Part shown: positions 13,301 through 28,300 of the stretch, one piece after another | Position numbering within the stretch: position 1 is the first letter of the stretch | Layout of the letters: the number at the start of each line of letters is the position of its first letter | Assembly: GCA_914767715.1 (NCBI GenBank) | Contig: OU612065.1 | Location: 7,752,001 to 7,812,000 of the forward strand | Reading direction: 5' to 3' | DNA length: 60,000 bases | Source: Membranipora membranacea | Taxonomy: Eukaryota > Bryozoa > Gymnolaemata > Cheilostomatida > Membraniporidae | Notes under the pieces: model-generated | What the model was told of the DNA's origin: nothing | Databases searched by the model: none | Seen by the model: only the letters and a program-made list of their open reading frames with translations | Program-made: the position numbers and the translations under genes

Positions 13301-16300
13301 CTCAGTTTGTCATCAATGATGCAAAGTAAGTATCTCTTTATTACATTGTGTTGCCCAACTCTTACATTATAAGTGCTGAAAAGATTTCCTTGTGTTAAGC
13401 AGTTCATTTCAATACTAAATGAGGTTGCGTTAAACTTTGATCTGTTTTTTTACCACACACTCATCCAAAATTTCAGCATAGCTTATAAAGAGCTGAAATA
13501 TTGCAAGAAATACCGGTAAGAGGAGTTCAAATTTTCATTACTTTTAAACAAGCAAAGGAACCTTTATAGTTGAAAATAATTTAAACAATTATTTTATGTT
13601 GGATGTTGACTACTAATACTTCTGCAATTTAAATATCATATCATTTACAGTGTCATGGTTTACACCATTTCTCTACTAATCATCGCTCTATGAATACACG
13701 TCATTTTTAGGCCAAAGGTGAAGTTGTCTGAGGTAGGAATGTTCCAGTCATGCCTACGTTTACTCTCAGCCATGTTAGCTGATAATGTTGAGATTGGTGG
13801 GGAAGCTCACATAGAGAGACTCTATCTGTTCTGTCTTATGTGGACTTTCGGTGGTCTGCTCGACAAAGCTGACAGAAAAGGATTCAGTGACTTACTGAAA
13901 AGTCTCTCTACTGCGTAAGTTGTCACAAGTTTACTGTACCTTGCCATAACTTACTTCCATGAAACTGCTGTTTGCCAATACTAACAAAAATTGTGTTTTG
14001 AAGTTAAATTTGGATATGTGAACACTAACTTCTGCTATCGCTGCTTTGTCTGCTTGCTCTAAGCTATGATTGTATTTGTCATTAGCGTACCGGATATTAA
14101 GAAGTTGCCATAGTAAGTCAGCTCGTTGATACCACAAAAATGATAAGCTATCTCAACTGCTAAGTTCTCACTATATCAGTTTATTTACTTTCTTTGCAAA
14201 AAGAATTGAAATTTGCCATTTTGTTAGAGTTCTTCCTCACACAACTCTTCTACTACAACTACTCTTCTGCTCATTACAAACTTCTAACAGAAACCTTGAC
14301 TCTCTTTACTTACACTTGATAAATGATGATGACATTGTGAAAATTGATCTTGTTTCTTTTAGTTTACTCCTTCCTTGTGTATCTGCTTAGTTAGTTACCT
14401 GTCTATTCTCACCATGTATTTCCATATTCCACAGTTTACCCGATGATGACAGAGATATTTGCGTATTTGATTACTATGTGGACGAGTCAGGAGAGTGGGA
14501 TCCATGGCAGAGCCGGGTCCCTGAGGCTGGGTACTCAGACAGCCTAAATATGCTCGGAGATGTGTTTGTAGACACTGTTGAGACTGTGAGTGCATAATTC
14601 TCAACTTCACTCATATTGTTAGAGTCGCATAACAAAATAAGATAAGCTGTCCACAGCCAATCGCAACAAAGATATAAATATCTCTTCTTTTTTTTAATTT
14701 GCTGCATGGATTACGTTGCTCTATTCTCTAATTCAACAGATCCGTACCAGGATTCTGATGGAGTTTGCTAGCCAATCAGGACAGAATATCCTGCTGATCG
14801 GACCTTATGGTTCTGGAAAGACCTCTATGATCAATGACTTCATCAGCACACAAGGTAACAGTAAAATCTGACCTCCCTAGTAGGACCTTTATTGTAGTGT
14901 TCTGTAGCTCTAACTAGCGGTTAGATCGGAAGTGAATTTGCCAGTGATCTCACAGTTTGGTCACTTATATAACAAAACTCATTCCGAGTGTGGTGCTAGA
15001 TTTACTAATCATACCATACTATTAGACAGAGTGTTTACCGTATAGACTAGCCAGAAAAGAGCTTTATATATATATATAACCCAATTGAATAAATACAGGT
15101 TTTTGACTACTAATATTTTCATTCAATTGCAAATTATTTATGTTGTCATGATTGTGTGCTATTAATCAAATAGACTTCGGCCGCCTGAGGCACATCTATG
15201 AAGGGATTGTAACTTATCCGACAGGTAAACTAGGTTTAGTTAGAACCCATCCACCACATATAACTCTTGCATTCGGCAATATTTCTTATAGATCAGCTTA
15301 AATTCTAAGCATACATTGTGGGAGTTTTCTCATTTTTCAAACAGAGTGGACAACTTCCCACAATATCTGCTTTCAAACTGCACATGCTTTCATCATTGTT
15401 AGATTCTTCCAACAACTTTACTATGCTTTTCATGGAATGTTTGAATTTATACTTTCTCATCGATTCAGAATACAATGTAAGTTGATTGGTAATGGTATAT
15501 AAATGTGTAAATATATCACCAGGATATCTGTCACTGCATTTCTGAAAATAAACCCATGGTACCTTCCACCCAAGCATGTCCTATTATACATTGCATGGTA
15601 TGGACTTGAAAAGCTTCACTAGCAATAAATATTCAGATGAGTGCAGCTGCTCAAGAAACTGCTGCTACTTGAGATTTAAGAAATGTAATACTGTGTACTA
15701 TTTGTAGATCCAATGACTGCTATTCACAAGCGGCTGGTGTTCTCTGGAGCTTCTTCAGCTCGACAGCTTCAACAGTTCATCGAGTTGAATGTATTCCATA
15801 GACAAGGCTTTGTCTATGGTGCCAAAGAAGGCAAAAAATTCAGGATGTTTGTGGATGATATAAATCTACCTAGAGCTGATGCTGACGGAGTTCAACGAGT
15901 GAATGAGGTCAGTTCTGTGATTCTATTATGCACCTCAATTTTTCAAACAATACAGCGCTTCGAAACTCGAACCAATATAGCTAGTCAAGCAAGACAAATG
16001 GTATGCCCATAACTGTGTAAAAATATTTCCGATTTCCTGATTTACATGAACGGTTTTACCTGACAATGTATGTTCATACTTTATAGCTCCTGAGACAGTT
16101 GATGGATGATAAGGTGTTGTGTACTATGGAGAAGCCATTCGAGTGGAGAACCATTGAAGACCTGAATATATTGTCTTCTATCAACATGAACGATCTGCCT
16201 TCATCACAGAATGATGTCCTCTCTCCAAGATTGCTGGTGAGTGAGATTATTCATCTCGTAACTGATTGTTTGGATGCAGTTGGCAACATCTTTTTTGAGA

Positions 16301-19300
16301 ATACATATGTGAGTGAAAAGTCTGAGAGGTTGAAAATGAAAAAGTGATTCTGTCCAGGCAAAAGCTAATGATTGATGATAATTTTTACTTGCAGAGGCAC
16401 TTTGCAGTATTCAGCCTGGCAGCACCTGAAGGTGAAGGTCTGAAGAATGTGGTTCACTGTGTACTGGAAGCTCATATGACACAGAATGACAGTCCTGGTC
16501 TAGTGATTGATCTGCATAACGCCATAGTACAGGCCTCCTGTCGCCTTCTACAGCTCACACAGAGAACTCTAAAGGCTGCCGATATGCCTGGTAGAGAATA
16601 CTATGCCTTCTCTCTCAGAGATATCAACAACTGTTTCATGGTATGTTCTCATATTCATACATCCATGCTATGGCTCCCCTACACTACTACATCTTATACT
16701 GCACTACAACACTACATTTCTGTGCTGCATGTTATGGAGCATATAGAACAATTTGGAAACATTTCACTATTGAAATGAAATAGACTGCCAAAAAAAGTGT
16801 TAAAAACAATTTATTTGTAATCAATTTAGAATTCTAATGCTGGTTTTTTTTCCTTACAGAACCTTAAGAAGTTGGTGGAGGAGGATCGTTCAGAAGAGAG
16901 CACTGTTATATCACTGTGGCGTTTTGAGATGGCCAGGATATTCAGAGATCAGCTGTGTAGGACTGCTGATGTTAACTGGTTTGATGCCACTCTTGATAAA
17001 CTCGTCAAAGACACATGGCAGATCGAGACTGAGACACTCACTCAGAACTTCCTGACCTTTAACACTGACTCCAGAACACATCAGAGGGTCGGCGCCACCG
17101 ACAGACAGAAGGCTAGCAGGGTACGTCTATTTCTCACTCTTTAACAAGTTAGACATTAAACGTAAAGGATAAATAACGAGCCCTCATGAATCCATTGCTA
17201 GCACCGGTGAAATCGTCAGTGAATAGGATAAAAGATACCTGGTGGATTCTTGATTTTTTCAGGTTAACTCAGGATTAATGTTGTTCTTGCAGGTTGTACT
17301 CCAGCCGATGAAGGATATAAAGTCTGTATATAACTGTCTGAATCAATGTCTGACCAGACATAATGAGGAGCTCGGAAATGTCAAACTAGATATTATGCTG
17401 AGTGATCACATCATCACACATCTCGTCAAGCTCCACAGAATACTATCACTGGCCCACAGGTACGACAATAAATTCTACTGAAAAATAACGCATTGGTCAT
17501 CCATGTAATTTTTTTTCATGTGATCAGCCAACAAAAATTGATATCCATCCTCATTGTTTGCTCCTCAAATAAAAACTCCCTAGTTTGCGTTGCACAAAGC
17601 TGCCCTTATCCACATCATATTTATGCTTTAACTCTCCTTGTATTTATAGTGGCAGCATGTTGCTGATAGGCTCAGTTGGTTCACATTTGACCACACTGTG
17701 TAGACTAGCTCTGTATTTAGCTGATATCGATATATTCAAACTGGACACTTCAAAGACAAATGGCTTCCTGGACGGCCTGAGATCTGCCATCAGAGTTACT
17801 GGTGCTGAAGGTATGTGGGATATGGCTGACAAGAAATCTGTGAAACATATTCTATTCTAGGTTCTATAGTTAATATATGGTTACTATTCTCGCTTAATGT
17901 GCAAAATATGCTACAACCAATGTACAGTACAGCTCTGTCATACATTGAGTCCAGTTTTAGACATTAATTGTGTACCTAGAGTTATGTAATTTGATTGTGT
18001 AATTATAATAATCCCTGATCGTCTTACCATTGTCTTATCCTCATCTGTTTCTTACTTTTTTAAGGCAAAGTACTTTCAGTAATGCTGACAGCCAGAGAAC
18101 TCATAGATCCAATGTTCCTGGATGCCATCAACTCCCTGTTAGTGAGCGGAGAGTACGCCCATATCTTCTCTAATGATGAGCTGGATGGCTTACTGCAGGC
18201 TATACACCCTGCCATGAAGAGGGACTACCCTACAGGAAACCCTGACGCCATGAAATACTTTGTTTCAAGAGTTCAATCTAATCTCCATCTCATTATCTGC
18301 CTACCTCCTAATCATAGTCTGCTCAAGGAGGCCTTCACGTAAGTAACAGATCCATAAATATCAAACTGTCATGAAACTGATTGCAAAACTGCTAAAATAA
18401 CCAACTACTTGTCTTCCATAAATTGAATGCCTTGAGGATTATCCATGGTATTTAAGACTATTGATGTTTACACAGGTGTTATCCTGGACTTCTGAGCGGA
18501 TGTCAGACGCTGTGGTTATGTGACTGGAGTACTGAATTCCTGATGAGTGAAGCTTCTTACTTCATACGTAAACATAATATCACTTCTGATGAGCAATACA
18601 GGTGCGTAAATTTCTAATTCAATCATCAATCATAGTTTACTTCACTCTCATAGAAATCTAGGACCTAAGATGGTTTGTGTTAGCAATGAATCGGCTGTGT
18701 TTGTCTCCTGTGTATCAGATCTCTGTAGTAATGATGTTTATTATACGATATTTTACAGCTCAAGTGTTACCAACTGCCTGGCCAACATTCATAGTTTCAT
18801 ACTGAGAGATTGTAAGCAGACTATCTGGGCTGGAGATCAGTCGTCTGAGGTTCAGATGACTCAGGTGTCCATCAACGAGAGGAAGAAAGAACAGATCAAA
18901 CATAAGCAGCTCAAAGTACCAAATCTGCCCTACAGTAAGCTTATACTACTGGAGCAGATTAAAAACAGACACAACAGCATCGGAGAGCCAGCCAGAAACA
19001 ACGTGTTTGCTGGCCCTATGACTTATAGAAGGTTCCTTCATTGCTTCAGGCATACGTTTGTTGATATGTCCAGGAAACGCGCTGAGAATCTCACACTGTT
19101 CAAGTAAGTTTTCAGAACCCTCCTTTCTTGTTTTGGCTTAGACATCGAATAAACAAATTGCTCTTGATTAAGCACAAGTTAATAAGTGTAACATGGAATT
19201 TGTTTTCAGGCAATCTCAAAATTGATCAACAAGAACATTTTTTCTTATATTAGGGTTTTTAGCTGTGATTGCCAGCCTGGGTCTGTTTTTTTTTACTCAG

Positions 19301-22300
19301 CTGCAGTTTGCTGGGTTCATGATGTAATCTTAGTTTCATACTTGTCTCACAGGAAGGTTTTATCAGCTCTAGACACAACTAGAAACGACAGTAAGAAGAT
19401 GAAGGATCAGCATCGTGATGTCATGCTAAAGTATTACAATGTAGTAGATGATACTGCTGCGGTACTGAAAAAGCTCACCCAGAAAGCAACAACCCTGGAA
19501 AAACTCAAGGCCAAAATTGGTTCGTGAACTTTTGCATTTAAATTTTTTTTTAAATCCGACATTTAATTGATTGAAAAGTGATTCTAATCTGAAACACAAA
19601 CCTATTTTATTTAGATAAGTTCTTGTCTCGTTGGTCACCATTGAGCGATGCTAGTATGCATCCACAATATCAGTGACTGTTTGATATAAGCATCTGTTTA
19701 TGTTAACAGGTCAGGCCACAGCACTGAGCGCATTCTTACAGATGAACGATCTATCATCAGATGAGGAGGATGACGCTGCTCTACTACAACAGGAAGAGAG
19801 AGATCACTATGACGATGCCTTCGAGAAAATGAGAGAACAGAAAATGAGATCTCGTCAGGTGTGGATTCACAAACATGTTTTATTTGCGACTTCAACATTG
19901 ATTTCCCATGAATAGAGCAGTGTATCTATTATTGTAACATGTAGTGGTTGAGATATGAGAAATTTGTGTGTGTATCATTTTTAAGACTGTTTTTTTACAC
20001 AGGTTAAAGCGATAGAAGAGCTGGCCACTGCTAAGAAGAAAGTTGAGGAGTGGAGGATAAAGCTGGGATACGCCCGAGAGCAGGTTGTCATCTGGAAAGC
20101 TAAAGTAGACAGGACTTGTATAGAGAGGCTCAGATCATTCACTAACCCATCGCTGCTTGTCGTACAGGTATGTTTTATACTAATAATATCGTGTTATCAC
20201 TTAGACATGAGATAGAGAGCTATAGCTAATTAAAAGTTCTTTTTTATATTTTTTGCATTGAAAACTCGAGCATGAATAAGCAAGAGTGCTACCTGAAATT
20301 GAGAAACTTTTTATTATTCGCTCATTTTCTTGATAGTTTCATTTAGTGCTGATATGTATAATACACATGAAATAGGTTAAATTTCCAATAAGTACGTAAC
20401 AAAAATTTGTTTAGCTGTCTGTAGTATTTGACTAAAGCATTCGTGTACTGTTCTGGATGCCTTTGTAAAGAGTTATATTTATACCTAATACCCCAATAAC
20501 TTCTTCTGTACTTACCTCCCATGCACTCCATTTTCACCACCAGGTGATGGAGATGATCATGGTACTGATCGGTAAGAGGATGAGTTTTGGTAAAGATCAG
20601 AGTAAGTCATCACATGTAGATGAGGAGAGAAGTGGTAGAATATCAGCCAGCAGCAGTAGTACCAGATTTACTAAGAAGAGTAAGTACACACACTAATATG
20701 AAACAGGCCCCTGATTTACTCAAACTAGCCAGTTAACTATAAAACCTGTGCAGATTTAACATTTTGAGTGAACCTTTGCTGTACAGTTAGACCAATGCTA
20801 AGACATGTCATCAACATTCTTGAAACATATTATCACGCGCTTGTGTTTTAAAAGAGTAACTACTCTGTCATTTGAATTCAAATCTATTTTAAAATATTGC
20901 TTTTTTGCTCTAGCTAGGAGAAGATTCACAAGTAAATAAATTACAGGAATTCAGTTTTATAATGTATGCGGCTAGTTTATTATTCATAGTTCAAGGAACT
21001 TAGAAGAAGTCCTGCTCGTTTGTTGTGAATTCCACAATAATATGGTTATGTAGCTAACACATGCACCTTAGACTTCATATTTTGCACAACATATCATATA
21101 TAATATATAATATATCATATATCATATATCATATATCAGCACGACACCTAGAAGAAACTATTGTGGCCACATCAATAAACTTGATGAATTTTCCCCCATA
21201 TGTAAATTTAGTCACTTGTTCCAGTTGTGATAACTTAATTTTCATTACATACTAACCTCAGTTCAGTATTTTACATTGGAAGATATAATGTATTCTAGGA
21301 AGAATATAATTACAAGTTATCCCCTCTCCTGTCGAGGGGAGAAAACCCATAATGTGTTATTTTCCACAAGCCTTCCCATGAGATACAACATACAGTGGTG
21401 CGCGTACTACTGCACAACACACAGGTCTTGAGCTAGAAACCATGAGTCAAGCGCATAATCTGACCGCTGAAGAAGGACCGCCTGCAAAATAACGCCGAAA
21501 TCTGAAGATCACTGACAAATGGGTTCCGTGGGAGCCATATCTAGAAGTCTTTCAAGACTCATGGCTATGCAGAGTTAACTTATCAAATAATACAGGGGCA
21601 CTTTTTGAAGCCGATATGCATCACCGCAAAAATAGATATTTTGTATATCCTTCCTCACCATTTATCTTTGTCGCTAAATAAATGGAATCAGCTGATATCA
21701 TTAAGTGCATTGTCTTTATAAATGAATGAATGTATCAGGTTGTAATCTCATATTCCAATTTTTCTAGCGACCAGCAAGAAGGATTTACCAGACAAGTTTG
21801 ACAGGCAGCAGTGGAAGATAATGCAGCTTGCTATGACTGACAGTATTAAGTTTGTGGATATGATGCACAATGTTCCATGGGAGGACGGTCTCCCTGGTGA
21901 CACCAGAGAAGGTAGGCAATTCTCTATTCATGTTTGCCTTTCAAATCTTCACAGATGTACAATCAAATGGTCATTACCTATACACAGAGACAGATTATTT
22001 AAAAATTCAAGAATTGTCTCCCGATAAACCTGTTCACTTATGATTTGTTGCATTAAATGCTTTGCTTTACTATCACAGCTGTGGAGAACTACTTAGCTAA
22101 GAGTAAAGACGGCAGCTTTGGTATCACCGGAGAGGGTACTCTACTGGATAATGCTGCAGGTACGTTGCATTATACACCATACAGTCCTCCATATTATATC
22201 TGATATGTGTTCCAATTATACTACGATTGGATGTGACCATAAACCGTAAACCAGAAACTAGACTTGTATCTGAAAATAATAATTTTTTTTATATTTAGCT

Positions 22301-25300
22301 ATTGTTGAATGTTTTTATGCATGTTTCAGACACAAAGTTCCAGGCTATGAGGCGTACACCATCACCAGATAATTCACGAGGTATAACTATAGCTGCAGCT
22401 AAGTTCTCCAGTGAAGACGCTGCAGTGTTAGTACAGTATACCATAGCTATCATAGAATACACAAGGCTGTGTGCTCCACTCAGAACTGCTCTCGAGAAAC
22501 AACACAAGCTGGAGCGAGAGATCGAGGAAAATGAGAGAATCGCCCGCGAGAAGGCGAATCAGGTAATACATCTTACTAAAGAGCCTGTTCTTCTCTGTGT
22601 TGTCCATTTCTAAGTTGCTTGCATTTAGTCCTGTTCAGGTGACAATGGCTAATATAGACTCTGTAGCTGTGCTAACATCATCTTTCTGTGATAATACTCC
22701 TGTTCGTTTTGAAATCTCTTCTTTCACTCTGCAAACTGCCCATGACTGTTACTTGCTTACATCATATGGTAGTAGCATTTCTAGTTGGAAGTATTATGTA
22801 TAAGTCTTTGGTATTTCACGGAAGGTCAAAATTCTTGCCAGGCCAGCTTCCCTCTGTCCAGTTGTCCTTAGTTTCATGTTTATATCATCATTAACCAGGC
22901 TGATACAGGAACCCCCAAGGTATTAAACTGTAAAAAAACTTCTATGTTGCCTGAACCTTTTTTTATTTTACACCTTCCCATATGTTTTTTTCACACACAT
23001 CCTTTTGATATTAAGAAATCAACTATTTCTTATCAACGATGAAGATGGCCATAATTTGCTATTTCCTTCACTGTATAACCAATATGTTACTGACTATCAT
23101 TCCTCTTCTCTAGAGATGAGTTGATGTATATTTTTTTACTCGACCAGCACCTCCCGCTCAAGTCTCCATACCCGTCACTTCCTCACTATCCCTAAACCTT
23201 TATTTTATTATTCACTTTTCTATTCATAATTTACCATTCCTGATTGCATGATTGTTGCAGAGTGATAGTGATCAGGTTTGCATCGATTTGTATAGCAGAA
23301 TATATTACATATACACTTGAAATTGATATTCAATATTCATTGTTCGGATCATCACTAACATTTTGGGAGAAAATTAACCTACAATTTTGCACTACCAGTA
23401 TTATTCCCAGCCAACTTACAGATTTTAATAACAAAGGTCCCCATTATTAATCACCACTGAATAACCAATGAAGGGAGTTCATTGTAATAACTGGATAAAT
23501 TTATTTCGGAACCTGCTTCCATTAGTCATGATAATTAATTTCCCGTTGTGGTTTTCCAGCCTGATAAGGAGGAGGAGAGGGAGCCGACTCCGGAGCCTGA
23601 ACCTGACCTAGACGAGGATGACTTACCGAGAATAGTATCTGAGCTGAGAGCTCTACAGGCTGAATATGATAAGTCTGTGGTAGAGAAACACAAACTCAGT
23701 ACAGAACTGAAGAGTATGAACGAGAGAATGAGGGCAGCTAACGATGTTCTCGAGAGGTATGCAGTATCTACCAGTATATATTGTTAGTCAAGATTACATT
23801 AAGTTTGAATCTAAGAATTGAGCGTCACAGTGAATACATGCATGCAACCTTGCTCTACATATATGTCTCTGTATAATTTCAGCTACCGCATAATATTTTT
23901 CTTTTTCATTGGTTTTCAAGATCCTTATTATGTTATAATTGTACTTTGATGTGTTCATTTTAGCTTGAAAAAGCAGGAAGCTCAGTGGAGGGAATATGTG
24001 ACCGAAAATAATTCACAAGCTCTGCTTTTCTCTAACTGTGTAGTGTCAGCAGCTTATCTGGTGTATGCAGGAGCGTTTAACCTCGACACAAGGTATGTCC
24101 TAAGCCATTACCATTTATCTATCTGTGAATTGCTTCGCAACAAACCTTATCTTGGATCTTTGTTCTTAATTGAGACACACAAGCAAACACACACACAATT
24201 TAGTCACAATTTTTCTAAATCACTACCGCATTCTATTTTTTTAAACAGGAAGCGGCTGGGAGAGTTTTTTGTACATATCTGTCAGCATCACGGCTTACCG
24301 CTGCCAAGGAAGGTTGTGCTCCAGAACCAAGAGCTGTTTGATTTCCTCTACACCAAGATAGAGAAGCAGAGGTTGGAATTACTGCGGTTACCGATGACTC
24401 CTCTCATGCTGGAGAATGCTGCCCTTATTATGCAGGAGGATAACTACCGAGCCTGGCCACTTATCTGTGACCCGACCAGTCGTAGTATAGCCTGGATGAA
24501 GTTCTACATACCAAATATCACCAGTGTCAAATACCATGTGAGCAGAATCTCATCACATCTTCCTATCTCAGATTGAATTAAATATCCATTTTTTTCAGAA
24601 TTTGTTGCATGTTTCAATAAAAGTGATCAACAGTTTTATGATGTGATGAAACTTGGTGGAGTTTTCCTAGATGACAGGGCGGAAACCCATAAGCCTGTCT
24701 TCTATCATTGTTGTTTTGCTATTGTTTTAGGAGTTGAAGAGCCAGTTAGATACCTGCCTGTCAGACGGTACGCCATTACTCGTCACAGACTGTAACATGG
24801 ACATCATACTGACTGATAAGAGATTCCTCGCTGTGCTCGCCAGCAGATCCAGATTCATATCGTCTAATATGCCATTCAAACTGATGGTATGTGCCTACAG
24901 ATTTTTGACATGTACTTTTTGTAATTTTGAGGGATGTCTCAACCATCCCTTCACCATGGTTCCGGTGTTTTGTTATATCATTTGGGATTCTGTCATTTTC
25001 TAGCAAAGGAGACCAAGCAAGGTAAACCTACCATGTTAACATGCAATCATGGCTATTAAAATATATCATTTTATTTTGAGCTAATAATGGACGAGAGTTC
25101 TGTTGATTAATAAATACATGTTGCCTGAGTACCCAGGCTGTCTATTCCGAGATTATCATAATTTTTTGATCATCCAGCGTAATATCAGAATGTCGCCCAA
25201 TACCTGAGACAGCATAGGCACTCAGGATGACAAGAAGCCAATAATATTTCAGCAACCATTTATCATCATAGTATAAACCAAGAAAAAAATATCACCAGTA

Positions 25301-28300
25301 CCTGGAACTCTAGTCTCACTAATTGAGGAAACAGCAGACTATGAACGAAGAAGTCGTTGGTCATTAGCATTCATATACAGCAGTTCTGAGCAGACTTTTG
25401 ATATATGACCCATGTTATGTTACTTATTGTGTTACACATATTACAGGTCGGAGAGCATGAGGTTGAGTGTGACCCAAGATTTAGACTCTACCTTCACACG
25501 ACCTCTGAGTCACATGAGATACCAGCAGAGATTGGTACGTACGTACTCATGATCTACTTCCACATGACAAGAAGTGACATTGAGGAGGAGCTACTTGACA
25601 GATTTATGGCTAAAGAGAAATCCAGAGTCGATGAAGAGAAGATGACTCTACTCCAGGTATGGGAGATAACTCTTAGAAATTCCATCAATGTCATAATGCA
25701 ACTTATAAGAGTAAATAGCATTGATCACAATAACCATGACTGAATTCTATGCGTTATCAAACACCATCTCAGTGATAACACTGAAGCATATATATAGTAC
25801 AATATTAGCCACAATAGATATCTATGATCAACCTGCAACGCCCAAACTGGTTTGTCAAATATATGTGAACAGTAATATATGTAACTCAAACATCGCCATA
25901 AATATGGTTTGATCACATAATATCACATGTATGATTGTATGGTTGTAGGAGTATATGGACAATGCGCAGCAGCTGCTAGATATGGAGAGCAGGATGAAGT
26001 TGTGCCTAAGCAGTGATATCAGGCTGATGCAGGATCTACCTGCAATCAAAAAATTAGCTGAGCTCAAGAAACAATATGAAGAAACTCTGGAAAGGTGTGT
26101 ACTCTGTAGAACCCTGACTTGAAGATCTGAGCTCTTCCATTGATGAGATTTTAAGCTATTTGAAATTATGCAAATTATAAGCCTATGGATTAAGATCTTT
26201 GTTTCAATAGAAACAATGATTATTCAAAGATGGAATTGCCCTTTAATTGCAGCCAACAGAGAGTTGAGTATAACTTAGACTCCATACAGAGAGCCAGAGA
26301 AGGATTCAGAGCTATCGCGCTCAGAGGAGCTATCATATTCGATGTTAATCAGTATATGACTGAGGTCAGCCCTCTATATGTTACTTCTATGCAGCAGTTC
26401 CTTGAGGTGTACGACGCTGCCATTCTACACTCAGAGAGGTGAGAAAAATCTTCGACAATCGTAACCTGCCGTTGAATTGCAAAAACTGCACAATCATCAC
26501 ACACATCACATCATGCCCAGCCGAAAGTGTATACCTCTGGATCAACACAATGAACATTGCATATTAATGGAAATCCATTCGACGCCATTTGCTCATATCT
26601 GCTCATAATCACACGCTAAGATAATATGGAAACTTGCAGCACTTCCACATTATTATTATTATTTCAGAGCTTCGGTGAAAGCTGTTGTTGAGAGATTGAC
26701 ATATTCAGCGTACATGACACTGGCCAGGACTTTAATGGAGAAGGATCGTATGGTCTATACTCTCGTCGCTGCAATAGAGGTAAATAAATATTAAGGATGA
26801 TAATACACTGTATGACCTATAATAATATTTTGTAGATATCAAAAAGCATTTGGATTACTCAATTTGAACTTCCTTGAAATTGTCTATTTTACAGATTGAA
26901 GATGCAGCCGGACACATAAGTTTAGGAGAACGTGAATATGTCATTAGTCCACAGTTTGGGGCGCTCACCATGTCTGCTCACCATCCCAATAAAGGAGTAG
27001 ACAGACGTGTCTCTGAGGCTAAGAAGCCCTTTGATTGGATGACAGACGATCAGTTCCACTGTTTACAGCTGTTAGCTCAGAATTATGATTGGTTCCTGGA
27101 CATGTTTGAAAGGTTTGTAAATAGCAGAAAACAAATCAAGTTTGTAATTAAATCATGTCCCTACCAGATATCGAATAACTTACAGTCTCTTATTCCAATT
27201 GCTTACTCACAATCAATTTTGTGATAGCTTCAGCCCCATACACTCAACACCTTTGTGACTTCACCAGGGAATGACGTCAGTTTTTATCGGTTACATATAT
27301 GGACATAAATTCTAATTTGAATTAATGTGAGCTGGAAATCCGAAACATGTACCTTTTATTGTGACTAACAGTAAATATTGTGATTAACTTGTTGTGTATG
27401 ACTGATAGGTTGATAGAGGTTAATCCTGTCAATGAGAGGTTTGTATTAATCTCCCCTGTAAATTATCAATAATACACAGTCTACTGTGTTATGTATTGCT
27501 CTTTGCGCGGAGAATCTAGCTTTGTGAAACCCAACCGAATATCTCTGACCCCAGTCAAACAATATCTTACTATCTATCATTTCTAAATTTCAAAATGTAA
27601 CTTCACGTTATCAAGTTTATTTTCCATTTAATGGATGTAAGATGTATGTGGAATAAGTTTCTGCATGTTGTGGGTCATTGTTGTAGCTATATACTTTTGA
27701 ATCCCCACCCACGGGTGGAGCGGGTAATCAAACCAGCTCGCAATGCTGGTAAATCAATTTATCCTGCTAAGATACTGTCAAACGCTTCCAACCAACTGTC
27801 CAAGTCAAGCATCTTTGAGAAGGATAAATGTCATGGTCATAAGCTCCACAAAACGTAATCCATTCAAATACTAGCTTCACCATGCTTTTCAACAAATCAT
27901 TTATCTCTGTTTCAACAGTAACCTGTTGTAAGCTATCTCCCAGTCTGTGGAGTATCTACTCCGGTTTTTCTTGTTCAAATATCTAATTGGTATATTAGTT
28001 TGATACTAATTCACCATTGGTTAATATCCGCTATCATTAGTTTGAGACAAGAATACTTTATACTTTAGGTGACTGTTTCTCTTATATCCTTATTTCATGA
28101 TTACAGGATGTCTAAGGATGGTCGTGAGATGGCGTGGAGGAATCTGTGTGAGGGAGATCTCGGTGAGGCAGCACCACTACCTGATAAGATGGATGAAGTG
28201 CTCACTCCTCTACAGAGACTGTGTATCATTAGGGCTGTCAGATCTGACAGGATCATGCAGGCATCTAGTCTGTTTATACAGAGTGTTCTCGGCAAAAAGT

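Noticed and set aside
21300-21650. Higher-GC intronic patch that looked like a transposon remnant
   Set aside because: I found neither terminal repeats nor a coding remnant, only a 6-bp stem near 21320.
27631-27858. 75-codon plus-strand frame in a dynein intron
   Set aside because: Flanking AAA6 exons join without it in the correct phase, and it shows no dynein or other similarity.
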